This document shows, in pieces, positions 18,061 through 26,201 of a stretch of 64,000 nt of DNA (position 1 is its first letter; each line of letters begins with the position of its first letter). The position numbers were made by a program, and so were the translations under genes. The notes under the pieces were generated by a model that had not been told where the DNA came from, searched no databases, and saw only the letters and a list, made by a program, of their open reading frames with translations. Source of the stretch: UBA6912 sp963792895. Lineage in GTDB: Bacteria > Actinomycetota > Acidimicrobiia > Spongiisociales > UBA5794. The stretch covers positions 444,037 through 508,036 of the forward strand of contig CAWBYA010000008.1 of assembly GCA_963792895.1 (NCBI GenBank), in the 5' to 3' direction.

Positions 18061-18944
18061 TGACCGGCCGCAGAGCCGACGACGTCGTTCGCGCTGCCGG
18101 GGCCGTGGTCTACAGGCGAGCGAAGGGTGGCACCGAGTACCTCCTGGTTCACCGTCCGCGCTACGACGACTGGTCGCTGCCAAAGGGCACACTCGACGAC
18201 GGCGAGTCGTATCCGGTGGCGGCCCTGCGCGAAGTCGAAGAGGAGACCGGCCTCATCGGCCGCCTTGGGCCCGCCATCGGCTCGATCGGTTACCCGATCA
18301 AGCGGGGGCCGAAGGTCGTGCGCTACTGGCTCATCGAGGCGGAGGGCGGCAGCTTCTCCCGGAACAACGAAGTCGACGAAGTGATATGGCTGAGGGCGGA
18401 GCAGGCGAGGAAGCTGGCTTCCTACACGCGCGACACCAACGTGCTGGAGCGTGCCGAACGTCTCCTTGCGGAGCCGACTGCGGCAACGGTCTATCTGCTG
18501 CGCCACGCCAACGCCGGCAACAGGAACGGCGCGAGCGAGGCCGATCACGAGCGGCCGCTGTCGCAACGCGGCCGCCGCCAAGTCGCCGCCGTCACTCGGC
18601 GGATGTTGCGCATGCCGATAGGCCGCATCGAGACCTCCTACTTCATTCGTTGCGAAGAATCGGTCGGGCCGCTGGCGGCGGCGCTCGACCTCTCCCTCGG
18701 CCACGAGCCGTCGCTCGTCGAGGGTGGTGCCCCCGAGCACGCGATCCAGTTCATGCACTCGCTCCGCAGCGTGGCGGCGGTTCTGTGTTCCCACGGTGAC
18801 ATCATCTCGGGCATCGTCGGTCAGCTCGCCGCTGAGGGCGTCGAACTCCCACCACCGCTCGCCTGGAAGAAGGCATCGGTGTGGGAGCTCGACCTGACCA
18901 AGGGTCGGGTTGTCGCCGGTCGCTACGTCCCCCCTCCCCCCTGA
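18060..18944 (+). CDS. Nudix hydrolase fused to a histidine phosphatase (MutT1-like)
   Basis: The 294-residue protein has two domains. Residues about 8-140 hold a Nudix fold whose box is GTLDDGESYPVAALREVEEE followed by TG, with all metal-binding glutamates. Residues about 148-290 form a histidine phosphatase with YLLRHANAG (RHG-type motif) and SHGDIISGIV. Mycobacterial MutT1 has this fusion and hydrolyses 8-oxo-dGTP and diadenosine polyphosphates. The TGATG overlap with ppk1 suggests a shared role in nucleotide and phosphate housekeeping. Substrate here is inferred. Confidence 0.88.
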   Translation: MTGRRADDVVRAAGAVVYRRAKGGTEYLLVHRPRYDDWSLPKGTLDDGESYPVAALREVEEETGLIGRLGPAIGSIGYPIKRGPKVVRYWLIEAEGGSFSRNNEVDEVIWLRAEQARKLASYTRDTNVLERAERLLAEPTAATVYLLRHANAGNRNGASEADHERPLSQRGRRQVAAVTRRMLRMPIGRIETSYFIRCEESVGPLAAALDLSLGHEPSLVEGGAPEHAIQFMHSLRSVAAVLCSHGDIISGIVGQLAAEGVELPPPLAWKKASVWELDLTKGRVVAGRYVPPPP

Positions 18945-18971
18945 GCTCCGCGGTAGGCCCTTCCCTCCGCC

Positions 18972-19634
18972 TCAGAGCGGCAGTCCTCGAGCCCACGCGA
19001 CGGTCTCGGAGGCGGCCGCCGCCAGAACGTCACCCTGGGTGCGCCCCGAGCGTTGCGGGACGTTGAGGGAGTGATCGCCGTCATCGACAACGACGAGCCG
19101 GCCATTGGGGAGCCCCGCAACGATCGGCCCCATCAGGTCCGGCGGTGAGAGCCGGTCCCTGCTGCCCGCGAAGAAGAGCTGCGCGGCACCAATACGCGCA
19201 AGGTGCTCGGTTGCGCGTGGCGTGCCCGTTCCGAGTGGCACGAGGGGGTATCCGTAGTAGACGAGACCGGCCACGGCGACACCCTCGTCGCCGACGAGAT
19301 GTGAGGCAACGCGTCCCCCCATCGACTTGCCCCCGAGCACTACGGCGTCCACATAGGTCCGCATCCGATCGACGGCAGCGTGGTGCGTGGCGAGCAACCG
19401 GCCGATGCGATCTGGCGCCTTCCTGCCTGCCTCGATGTACGGATAGTTGAACGTGAGCGTCGGTAGCCCTCCGGCTGCCAGCGCATCGCGCATCGTCATC
19501 ATCCATGGGTGATCTTGACCTGCACCTGCACCGTGGGCCAGCACGACACCTACGCGTCCCCCGCCCGCCGGCATGACGAGCCGCGCCGTCACAGACCCTC
19601 CAAGCTCGGATGTCAGCTTCAGGCGACGCGGCAC
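18972..19634 (-). CDS. Alpha/beta hydrolase, dienelactone-hydrolase-like (Tex30/KANL3 type)
   Basis: The predicted 220-residue hydrolase starts at GTG 19634, which places the first strand (LKLTSELGGSVTARLVMPAGG) at the N-terminus; longer in-frame extensions run into the divergent pgl gene. The glycine-rich oxyanion region is VVLAHGAGAGQDHP, the nucleophile elbow is GGKSMGGR with the catalytic serine, and the histidine lies in DDGDHSLNVP. The acid is probably in FAGSRDRL. The substrate is unknown. It is cytosolic, with no signal peptide. Confidence 0.8.
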   Translation of the reverse strand: MPRRLKLTSELGGSVTARLVMPAGGGRVGVVLAHGAGAGQDHPWMMTMRDALAAGGLPTLTFNYPYIEAGRKAPDRIGRLLATHHAAVDRMRTYVDAVVLGGKSMGGRVASHLVGDEGVAVAGLVYYGYPLVPLGTGTPRATEHLARIGAAQLFFAGSRDRLSPPDLMGPIVAGLPNGRLVVVDDGDHSLNVPQRSGRTQGDVLAAAASETVAWARGLPL

Positions 19635-19710
19635 AGCCGGATTATTGCTCGTTGCAGACCGGCGTTCGGCGCATGCGGCGTAGCCAGCGGATCTCGACGA
19701 CTCGAGGGGG

Positions 19711-19722
19711 TATCGTGCCGGC
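19711..19722 (+). promoter_or_regulatory. Leaderless promoter of pgl
   Basis: TATCGT, 6 nt, then ATG at 19723. Confidence 0.5.
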
Positions 19723-20421
19723 ATGATCACGGTGTACGAAACGGCGGACGAGGTGGCTGATGCCGTCGCCGAACACGTGGACGACTTCGTTGCGACACAT
19801 TCGCCGACGACGGTCGCCCTGGCAGGTGGTTCCACTCCGGCGGCCACCTACGAGCGCCTCGCCGCACGCACGATCGACTGGGACGGCGTCACCCTGTGGC
19901 TCGGCGACGAGCGATGGGTTGCCGACGACCACCCCGATTCCAACACAGGCATGGTGCGGAGAACGCTCGGTGACGCCGCACGGCAGCTGATCGCCCCCGA
20001 TTTCAGCCTCGGCGACCCCACGGCGGCTGCGGCGGCCTATGCATCGCGGCTCGACGAGCAGTTCGCTGCGGACGGAGACGGCGGCCGTCCCGGTCTCGTG
20101 CTGCTGGGGATGGGCGATGACGGCCACACTGCATCGCTGTTCCCCGGAACCGACGCCCTCGACGAGGCACACAGGAGCTACGTGGCGAACTGGGTCGCAG
20201 ACAAAGGTGCGTGGCGCCTCACGGCGACATTGCCGGTGTTGTGCGCAGCCCGCCGCATCATCTTCATCGTCACCGGGTCCGCCAAGGCGGCAACCATCAA
20301 GCGAATCCTCGAAGATGCCGAGCCGTTTCCCGCCCAGCGGGTGGCTGCCGGGGCGGAGGACGTCCTGTGGTGTCTCGACGCGGCTGCTGCCTCACATCTC
20401 ACGGCGAGACCGTCGTCGTAG
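19723..20421 (+). CDS. pgl: 6-phosphogluconolactonase
   Basis: This 232-residue enzyme hydrolyses 6-phosphogluconolactone in the oxidative pentose phosphate pathway. Family motifs are VALAGGSTPAATYERL, LWLGDERWVADDHPDSNTGM and GMGDDGHTASLFPGTDAL, which carries the catalytic histidine. The length is normal. It is the only oxidative-pentose gene here; glucose-6-phosphate dehydrogenase is not adjacent. Its last 23 bases overlap the 3' end of a convergent lipoprotein gene. Confidence 0.93.
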   Translation: MITVYETADEVADAVAEHVDDFVATHSPTTVALAGGSTPAATYERLAARTIDWDGVTLWLGDERWVADDHPDSNTGMVRRTLGDAARQLIAPDFSLGDPTAAAAAYASRLDEQFAADGDGGRPGLVLLGMGDDGHTASLFPGTDALDEAHRSYVANWVADKGAWRLTATLPVLCAARRIIFIVTGSAKAATIKRILEDAEPFPAQRVAAGAEDVLWCLDAAAASHLTARPSS

Positions 20422-20839
20422 TCGGCTGCGCAGGGGGTGTCGGGAGCCTCCCGACGATGCCTTCCGTCACCAATTCGAGAAGGAGGGCCCCGACCGCCGT
20501 CGCCGGGTCGATGTCACCGTCGGCGAGCACCCGTTCGCGAACGGCAGTGTTGAGCTCCTCCGCATTGCAGGCAAGGCGAGCGGCGCGCGCATCGAGCTCG
20601 CGCCCGATACGCGCCAGTTCAGCGATCTCGGGGGGCGGCGGATCGGCAACGAGATCGTCGAATGGGATCTGATCTACCACCTCGACCCACACCGCCACGA
20701 GTTGGACACCGACGTCTTCGAGACCATTGCACGTCTCGACCTCAACGGGCTCCGGTAGCGGCTGGTCGGAGGTGCACGCGCCCACTACCAGTGCAAGCGA
20801 GACAGCGGCGAGCAGGAGGGACGTCCGCCGAATGCTCAT
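20399..20839 (-). CDS. Small lipoprotein, paralogue of the next gene upstream
   Basis: The 146-residue protein opens with a lipoprotein signal (MSIRRTSLLLAAVSLALVVGAC). The mature region is acidic and helical: ETCNGLEDVGVQLVAVWVEV, then ELDARAARLACNAEELNTAV. Two cysteines in the mature part may form a disulfide. The ATG at 20839 lies 4 nt after the stop of the upstream lipoprotein, so they form an operon. Length, cysteine placement and the ELD(A/T)RA motif are shared with that gene, which points to tandem duplication. The function is unknown. Confidence 0.7.
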   Translation of the reverse strand: MSIRRTSLLLAAVSLALVVGACTSDQPLPEPVEVETCNGLEDVGVQLVAVWVEVVDQIPFDDLVADPPPPEIAELARIGRELDARAARLACNAEELNTAVRERVLADGDIDPATAVGALLLELVTEGIVGRLPTPPAQPTTTTVSP

Positions 20840-20843
20840 CGCA

Positions 20844-21209
20844 TCACTGCTGCTGCTGGAAGAACGATCCCGATGCGATGAGCTCGACGAAGATCTGGCC
20901 GAACTCAGTCGTGGCGGTGAGGCTTCCCGACCGCTCCTCGAGCAGAGTCGAGAGCTCCTCCTCCGAGCACTCTGCGTCGTTCGCTCTCGTGTCGAGCTCT
21001 TGTGCCTGCGTCTCGAAGTCTGCCAAGAGATCGGACCCCGACAAGGCAGCGAGCTGCTCGAGTGACATCGCATCCACCTGGTCGATCACCTCCTGGACGA
21101 GAGCCACGGCGTCGTCGGCGACCGCAGGGCACACCCCGGCGTCCTCTCCCCCGCACGCCACGAGCGTGACGGCGATGACGCAGGCAATCGCTCCTCGTCG
21201 CAAGCTCAT
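20844..21209 (-). CDS. Small lipoprotein, first of a tandem pair
   Basis: The 121-residue protein starts at ATG 21209, which has GGAGG about 8 nt upstream. The signal peptide ends CVIAVTLVACGG with a lipobox Cys. The mature part reads GVCPAVADDAVALVQEVIDQ and ELDTRANDAECSEEELSTLL, mirroring the downstream paralogue. It ends in a glutamine run. No enzyme motif is seen; an anchored helical periplasmic-side protein is the most that can be said. Confidence 0.7.
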   Translation of the reverse strand: MSLRRGAIACVIAVTLVACGGEDAGVCPAVADDAVALVQEVIDQVDAMSLEQLAALSGSDLLADFETQAQELDTRANDAECSEEELSTLLEERSGSLTATTEFGQIFVELIASGSFFQQQQ

Positions 21210-21356
21210 CGATGACCCTCCACCGGTCGCATCTGGCAGACCGGGGCACGCTGAGCGCGCAACGACGCCGGCCTCGCCGGTCCGCGACTCGACCAGCGCT
21301 CGCACAACGTGCACCCCGGCATGCAGTTTCCGAGGGAATCACAGACAAACCCAGCC

Positions 21357-21377
21357 GCAGTTTCCCCAGGAAACTGC
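21357..21377. repeat. Short perfect hairpin
   Basis: GCAGTTTCC, loop CCA, GGAAACTGC. The same GCAGTTTCC arm also occurs at 21323-21331. Confidence 0.6.
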
Positions 21378-21423
21378 ATACGGACCGGTTGAGCCGCACA
21401 AACTGCACACGGACCGGTTGAGC
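21372..21423. repeat. Two direct copies of a 23-bp repeat
   Basis: AACTGCA, then T or C, then ACGGACCGGTTGAGC, appears at 21372-21394 and 21401-21423 with 29-bp periodicity. The second copy forms one arm of the terminal hairpin of the BMC operon. Confidence 0.65.
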
Positions 21424-21437
21424 GGCTCAACCGGTCC
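21411..21437 (-). terminator. Hairpin at the 3' end of the BMC operon
   Basis: A 13-bp perfect stem (GGACCGGTTGAGC and its complement) with a single-base loop overlaps the last BMC gene's TGA (21427-21429). No T tract follows. Termination is inferred from position and stability. Confidence 0.55.
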
Positions 21438-21699
21438 GCGACGACCAGTCGTCCACCACGCCGACCACCACGGCGCGTATCGCCCCCCAGCTGCGGCCGA
21501 GGATCTGACGGGCCGAGTTCCCCTCGTCCAGGATCAGCACCGTCTCGCCTGCGCCGGCGTCGACGACATCGACGGCAATCGTGTAGCCCTCGATCTCACC
21601 GTCAGCGTCCAGAACGTCGCAGACGAGCAGGCGCTGGTGGTCGAAGATCTCGTTGTTGATCGTCGAGACGACCGTTCCGACGACGCGCCCAACCTTCAC
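21427..21699 (-). CDS. BMC vertex protein (EutN/CcmL family), third pentamer gene
   Basis: The 90-residue protein is a complete EutN/CcmL (BMC-P) domain: MKVGRVVGTVVSTINNEIF, DHQRLLVCDVLDADG, VDVVDAGAGETVLIL and SARQILGRSWGAIRAVVVGV. Such proteins form pentamers that cap the vertices of the polyhedral shell. Its ATG overlaps the previous gene's stop by four bases (ATGA at 21696-21699). Its stop lies inside a hairpin. It is the last gene of the operon. Confidence 0.93.
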   Translation of the reverse strand: MKVGRVVGTVVSTINNEIFDHQRLLVCDVLDADGEIEGYTIAVDVVDAGAGETVLILDEGNSARQILGRSWGAIRAVVVGVVDDWSSRTG

Positions 21700-21971
21700 G
21701 ACGACCCCAGATGCACATCGTCGACGATACCGACGATCGCATGGTCGACGGGCACGAACCGCACCGCCAACGCCTCTGCAGCCTCCCGCGAAGAGACGAA
21801 GTAGATGAGCTCACCCGGACCCGCCATCGCTACAGCGTCCGCGGCGACGATGGGCCGGCCCTCCGGCCGCTGGTGTTTGTCGAGCGGTTGGACGATGAGG
21901 AACGGCACCCCTTCGAGACCTGCCGCCTTCTCGGTGGCGACAAGCGTCCCAACGACGCGCCCGAGCTGCAT
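21696..21971 (-). CDS. BMC vertex protein (EutN/CcmL family), second pentamer gene
   Basis: This 91-residue BMC-P domain reads MQLGRVVGTLVATEKAAGL, then PFLIVQPLDKHQRP, IVAADAVAMAGPGELIYFV and FVPVDHAIVGIVDDV. It shares the pentamer fold with its two paralogues but has a distinct middle, which fits the mixed-pentamer shells of other multi-P loci. Its ATG overlaps the upstream stop as TGATG. An apparent longer frame joining it to the BMC-T gene exists only because that gene is frameshifted. Confidence 0.92.
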   Translation of the reverse strand: MQLGRVVGTLVATEKAAGLEGVPFLIVQPLDKHQRPEGRPIVAADAVAMAGPGELIYFVSSREAAEALAVRFVPVDHAIVGIVDDVHLGSS

Positions 21972-22604
21972 CACGACCCCCGTTCGGTGCGGTGCATCAC
22001 AACGCGACTCATGAAGCGCAGGTCGGCCCGGAGATTGTCTCGCATCGACCCGTGCAATTGGGGTATGACTCTCTGGTGCAGCAGCCTGCCCGAAGGTGCT
22101 GCCCGCTGGGCTGCAGCCTCGACAGCCGCCTCCACCTCGGCGACCACACCGGTGAAGAGGCAGTAGCCCTTCCCGCCGAGCCCGTCTGCGAGCCGCACCC
22201 CGACCAGTTCGACGTTCGCCGCTTTCACCCCCGCGTCTGCAGCATCGAGAACCGAGGCAACGGTTGACGTCTCGACGATTCCGAGCGCGTCGCCATCGGG
22301 CAGCGCCGCCTCTCCGCCGGATACGACCCACGCGCGTCACCGCCGGATGGACGTCGGCGAGGAACACCGTGTCGAGAATGAGGTCGCCGCCGACCTCGCG
22401 CCCCACCAGCAGCGCTTCCTCAACGCTTGCGGTATCCCCGCTGACGAGGACGAGATACTTGCCCGGATGAACGGTGCCGGCATAGATCGATCCGATCGGC
22501 GACGATTTCACCATCGCGTCGCCGGCAACGATGCCGCCCGCGATCGAGCCGAACTCGATGAGGGCGATCGCAGGGTCGCGGGCGGGCGCAGCATCGTCAG
22601 ACAA
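21971..22604 (-). CDS. Tandem-domain BMC shell protein (BMC-T), frameshifted
   Basis: The product should have two BMC domains forming a pseudohexameric trimer. The first (IALIEFGSIAGGIVAGDAMV, then GKYLVLVSGDTASVEEALLVG) reads from a TTG start at 22604 that overlaps the dehydrogenase stop by 8 nt. The second (DGDALGIVETSTVASVLDAA, VKAANVELVGVRL, GKGYCLFTGVVAEVEAAVEA) is in another frame after a slip near 22,317. Similarity is continuous, so this is probably one gene with an indel error. BMC-T proteins often provide large gated pores. Confidence 0.85.
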
Positions 22605-24063
22605 TGCGCAGTGCCCCGACGACCGTCACCCGGCGAACCCTGCTGAACGTGCGAGGGCGCGTCAGGCCTTCGCCGGTAGGGCTGGCGATCGAGAACGACG
22701 CGAAGCCCTCGCCACCGAACCCGAGCCCGGAGAAGTTGGATCCGTTGGCCACGAAGATGCTGCAGTTCATGGCTCGCGCCATTCGCGTGATGGTGGCCAC
22801 GTTGGTCGAGTGGATCGAGGCCGTGTGCCGGAAACCATGCTCGGACCGCACGGCCAGGTCGATGGCATCGTCGACGTCTTTGACTCGGACGACGGGCATG
22901 ACGGGCATCATCTGCTCCGTCCATACCAGGCTGTGGTCTCTCGGAACCTCGGCGACGAGCAATCTGACGTCGCCGTCCGCGCTCACGCCGATCTCGGCGA
23001 GGATCCTCCCCGCGTCCTTGCCGATCCACTCGGGGTTGATCATGCCCGGCTTCCCGGGCGGGCCCAGCTCTTTGAAGATCACCCGCTCGAGCCGCTTGAG
23101 CTCGTGCTCCTTCAGCCGGTGAGCACCGGCAGCGACCATCGCGTGGACGAGGCGGTCGGCAACCGTGTCGACGACGATCGTGGTCTTCTCGTCGGTGCAG
23201 ATGACATTGTTGTCGAACGAAGCCCCCCGCACGATGTGGCGACCCGCTGCATCGACATCGGCCGTTTGATCGACGACAGCAGGCGGGTTGCCCGGTCCAG
23301 CGGTGATCGCCTTCTTGGAAGTGCGCAACGCCTCCTTCACCACCCCGGGCCCGCCCGTCACCAGCAAGACGCGGGCGTCGGGGTGGTTCATCAGTTCCTT
23401 GGCGGACTCGAGCGTCGGTTTCGGAATCGCCGTGATGAGGTCGGCAGGGCCACCCGCCGCAACGATCGCACGGTTGAGGACCTGGATGTTCTCGACCGAT
23501 ACCCGGCGTGCGTTCGGATGGACGTTGAACGTCACGGCATTGCCGGCCGAGATCATGGCGATCGAGTTGTTGATGATGGTCGACGTCGGGTTCGTGGTCG
23601 GAGTGATGGAACCGATCACGCCGTACGGCGCGTATTCGGTGACCATCATCCCGTCGTCGCCGGTGACCACCTGCGGCTCGAGATCTTCAGGCCCTGGGGT
23701 TCGAGTCGTGACGAGTTGGTTTTTCAGCACTTTGTCCTCGGCCCTGCCGAGTCCCGTCTCCTCCCGCGCCAGATAGGCAAGCCGCTCGCCATCGCGCAGC
23801 ATGGCCGACCGCATCGCATCGACGATCTTCTTTCTCCGCTCCAGCCCCATCTCCCGGTACGCCAGGAAGGCGGCGCGAGCGGCAGTGACCGCACGGTCGA
23901 TCGTTGGGTAGATGCCATCGCCGAGCTGGACGTCCGATGTGTCGAGCTCGGTGGCCGCCCGCAGCGCCGGCCCGGAGCGATCGGCGAACTCAGTCGCCGC
24001 CAGGCGGCCTTTCACCCGATCGATGATGGCGTGGATCTCGCCCTCGTCGAGGATGCGGGTCAT
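22597..24063 (-). CDS. BMC-associated acylating aldehyde dehydrogenase (PduP/EutE type)
   Basis: The 488-residue enzyme oxidises an aldehyde to its acyl-CoA with NAD+ and CoA inside the shell. Catalytic Cys289 lies in SFDNNVICTDEK, the form typical of the CoA-dependent branch. Cofactor motifs include PYGVIGSITPTTNPT and GPGNPPAVVD. Residues 5-22 (DEGEIHAIIDRVKGRLAA) form a likely amphipathic encapsulation helix before a linker. It overlaps its neighbours at both ends. With DeoC upstream the substrate is probably acetaldehyde. Confidence 0.93.
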   Translation of the reverse strand: MTRILDEGEIHAIIDRVKGRLAATEFADRSGPALRAATELDTSDVQLGDGIYPTIDRAVTAARAAFLAYREMGLERRKKIVDAMRSAMLRDGERLAYLAREETGLGRAEDKVLKNQLVTTRTPGPEDLEPQVVTGDDGMMVTEYAPYGVIGSITPTTNPTSTIINNSIAMISAGNAVTFNVHPNARRVSVENIQVLNRAIVAAGGPADLITAIPKPTLESAKELMNHPDARVLLVTGGPGVVKEALRTSKKAITAGPGNPPAVVDQTADVDAAGRHIVRGASFDNNVICTDEKTTIVVDTVADRLVHAMVAAGAHRLKEHELKRLERVIFKELGPPGKPGMINPEWIGKDAGRILAEIGVSADGDVRLLVAEVPRDHSLVWTEQMMPVMPVVRVKDVDDAIDLAVRSEHGFRHTASIHSTNVATITRMARAMNCSIFVANGSNFSGLGFGGEGFASFSIASPTGEGLTRPRTFSRVRRVTVVGALRIV

Positions 24064-24368
24064 CGGCCCGCCGCCTCGTCACCCTTGTGGTACTTCGTCT
24101 CGCCGCCGACGTCCCACATGTCGACGATCGCCATCACCACCGCATCGCAAGGGCGGTCGCGGGTCATCTCTGTTTGCCGCGCCGAGCTGCCCGATGCGTA
24201 CAGCACGACCTCTCCAACGCCTGCGCCAACCGCATCGGCGGCAACGACGTAGCTTCCGGTCTCCTGGTTGTCGACATCGATCTGGCGCAGCACGAGGAAC
24301 TTGAGACCCTCCATGAGGGGCTCCTTGCGGCTGGCGACCAGCGTCCCAGCGACTCGTCCGAGATGCAT
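24060..24368 (-). CDS. BMC vertex protein (EutN/CcmL family), first pentamer gene
   Basis: This 102-residue BMC-P protein starts MHLGRVAGTLVASRKEPLM and continues KFLVLRQIDVDNQETGSYVVAADAV in pieces typical of the fold, then GAGVGEVVLYASGSSARQT and CDAVVMAIVDMWDV. A short charged tail follows. It ends in an ATGA overlap with the aldehyde dehydrogenase gene. It is the only pentamer gene between the hexamer gene and the core enzyme. Confidence 0.92.
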   Translation of the reverse strand: MHLGRVAGTLVASRKEPLMEGLKFLVLRQIDVDNQETGSYVVAADAVGAGVGEVVLYASGSSARQTEMTRDRPCDAVVMAIVDMWDVGGETKYHKGDEAAGR

Positions 24369-24397
24369 GCGGCCTCCTCTCGCAGGGCCGGGCCCTG

Positions 24398-24700
24398 CTA
24401 GCCGAGCTCTTGCTGGGCCTCCTCCTGGCGACCGAGCGGCAGCACCATGTCGATGTTGACATGGGGGCGGGCGATGACATGGGTTGCGATGATCTCGCCG
24501 ACCTTCTCTGCGCCGCGGATGCCTGCTTCGACTGCCGCTTTGACGGCCGCGACGTCGCCACGCACCACGGCGGTCACGTAGCCGCCACCCGTCTTCTCCA
24601 TGCTCACCAACTCCACTTTCGCCGCCTTCACCATTGCGTCGGCCGCCTCGACCATCGCAGGAAAGCTCCGCGCCTCGATCATCCCCAGTGCTTCAGCCAC
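24398..24700 (-). CDS. BMC hexameric shell protein (BMC-H)
   Basis: The single BMC domain forms the hexagonal tiles of the shell facets. Key segments are ALGMIEARSFPAMVEAADAM, VKAAKVELVSMEKTGGGYVT and VRGDVAAVKAAVEAG. I chose the GTG at 24700 (100 residues) because AAGGAGAG lies 6 nt upstream and it gives the normal family N-terminus (residues VAEALGM); a GTG at 24715 is also in frame. The C-terminal extension is short. It is the only BMC-H gene in the locus. Confidence 0.93.
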   Translation of the reverse strand: MAEALGMIEARSFPAMVEAADAMVKAAKVELVSMEKTGGGYVTAVVRGDVAAVKAAVEAGIRGAEKVGEIIATHVIARPHVNIDMVLPLGRQEEAQQELG

Positions 24701-24736
24701 TTCCCTCTCCTTCACGTTCGTTCGTGATCATCTGTC

Positions 24737-25369
24737 TCACTTCGTCGCTTCCCGCCCGTCGAGCCCCTCCAGCGCCGCGACGGCGGCACGCCAGCCGACG
24801 TCGATGTCCCGCTCCTCGCCGCCGAGGTAGACACGACCCATCGAGCCATAGCTCCGTACCTCGAGCACGTTGATCTCGGCAGCCTTCTCCGCTTCGTTGG
24901 CGGCGAGCGAGGCGTACGCAGCCGGTTCGCATTCGAGCACATACAGCGTCTGCCCCGGGATGATCATCTGACCGTGTCGCGTACGGTTGATGAGCTGGGC
25001 GTGATGGTCGTCGAGCCTGCGGATGATCTGCGACGACAAGATGCGAGGCTTGATCCGCTCGGACTCTTCATGCTCGATCTCGGCCAGGATCGCGGCGCCT
25101 GCCGCCCGCGTCTCTGCTTGATCCGGCGAGTGCACCTCGAGCACGCCGTAGTAGCGCTCGATGATCTGCAGACCGGGCTTCACCCTCGTCGCCTTGAGCG
25201 CGATATCGGTGAGCCGGTTGATCTCGATGCCCGGCGCCACCTCCACCCACAACGAGGCGTCACCCGCAAGGGGAAGGAATCCCTGGGCGACCGTGCCCAG
25301 GAAAGCGGCGTACTGCGGTTGGAGGCTGTCGAGGAAGGCGAACGACCTCAGCTCAATACCTCTCGTCAC
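24737..25369 (-). CDS. Tandem-domain BMC shell protein (BMC-T)
   Basis: The 210-residue protein contains two BMC domains (about residues 3-100 and 105-205). The first has GIELRSFAFLDSLQPQYAAF and LQIIERYYGVLEVHS; the second has KPRILSSQIIRRLDDHHAQL and INVLEVRSYGSMGRVYLGGE. Such trimers replace hexamers in the facets and can stack. Its start overlaps the deoC stop by 17 nt. It is more diverged from the BMC-H consensus than the other BMC-T protein in the operon. Confidence 0.88.
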   Translation of the reverse strand: MTRGIELRSFAFLDSLQPQYAAFLGTVAQGFLPLAGDASLWVEVAPGIEINRLTDIALKATRVKPGLQIIERYYGVLEVHSPDQAETRAAGAAILAEIEHEESERIKPRILSSQIIRRLDDHHAQLINRTRHGQMIIPGQTLYVLECEPAAYASLAANEAEKAAEINVLEVRSYGSMGRVYLGGEERDIDVGWRAAVAALEGLDGREATK

Positions 25370-26183
25370 TCGTGGCTCCTTCCCCGCTCACTATCTGGAC
25401 GCCGGCAGACGCGCCGATTCGGGTCGCGCCTGCGGCGATCATGTCTTCAGCCTCTTCTGCGGTGTGCACCCCGCCGGACGCTTTCACGCCCATGTCAGGG
25501 CCGACGGTCTCACGCATGAGGGCGACGTCGTACACGGTGGCGCCGCCCGCCAGGAAGCCTGTCGAGGTCTTGACGAAGTCGGCCTTTGCTCGCTTGGCCA
25601 GGGAGCTGGCAATCACCTTCTCCTCGTCGGTCAGCAAGCCCGCCTCGATGATGACCTTGCAGATGGCCCCGGCTTCGTGTGCGGAGTCCACCACCTTCTC
25701 GATGTCGCGGAGCACGAGGTCGTAGTCGCCTGACTTCAGGGCGCCGATGTTGATGACCATGTCTGCCTCGCGGGCGCCGTCACGCAACGCTCGCCGCGTC
25801 TCCATCGCTTTGATCTCGGGAGTGGATGCGCCGAGCGGGAACCCGATGACGGTGCACACCGGGACCGAGCTCCCCCGCAGCCGCTGCGCCGCCCGCTTCA
25901 CCCAGGTGGGGTTGATGCACACGCTGGCGAAGTGGTACTCCATGGCCTCGTCGCACAAGGTATCGATCTGCGCTGCGGTCGCCTCGGCCTTGAGCAAGGT
26001 GTGATCGATGTACTTGGCGAGGTCGAGGGGGACGTCCGCCGCCTCGCCGTGGAAGCTGACCCGATCGGCGCCGTTGGCGACGACGTTGCGCACCTGCTCG
26101 GGAGTGCTGCAGAGGTCGTAGCCGGCGGCGAGCGCGGCAAGCACCTCTCGGGTCACGGCTTCGATGAGATGCTGACGGTCCAT
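25353..26183 (-). CDS. deoC: Deoxyribose-phosphate aldolase DeoC, microcompartment-associated
   Basis: The 276-residue class I aldolase cleaves 2-deoxyribose 5-phosphate to acetaldehyde and glyceraldehyde 3-phosphate. The Schiff-base lysine is Lys205 in DFVKTSTGF, and the second lysine is in GAICKVIIEAG (Lys176). YIDHTLLKAEAT begins the barrel. About 50 extra residues precede the usual start; residues 2-21 (DRQHLIEAVTREVLAALAAG) look like an amphipathic encapsulation helix followed by a linker. It is the probable entry enzyme of the compartment and overlaps the BMC-T gene. Confidence 0.95.
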   Translation of the reverse strand: MDRQHLIEAVTREVLAALAAGYDLCSTPEQVRNVVANGADRVSFHGEAADVPLDLAKYIDHTLLKAEATAAQIDTLCDEAMEYHFASVCINPTWVKRAAQRLRGSSVPVCTVIGFPLGASTPEIKAMETRRALRDGAREADMVINIGALKSGDYDLVLRDIEKVVDSAHEAGAICKVIIEAGLLTDEEKVIASSLAKRAKADFVKTSTGFLAGGATVYDVALMRETVGPDMGVKASGGVHTAEEAEDMIAAGATRIGASAGVQIVSGEGATSDERY

Positions 26184-26201
26184 GCTGCGGGTCCTGTCGG
26201 G

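Noticed and set aside
21696..22604. Apparent 302-residue protein joining BMC-T and BMC-P
   Set aside because: The middle is out-of-frame Arg-rich sequence caused by the slip near 22,317; two separate genes explain it better.
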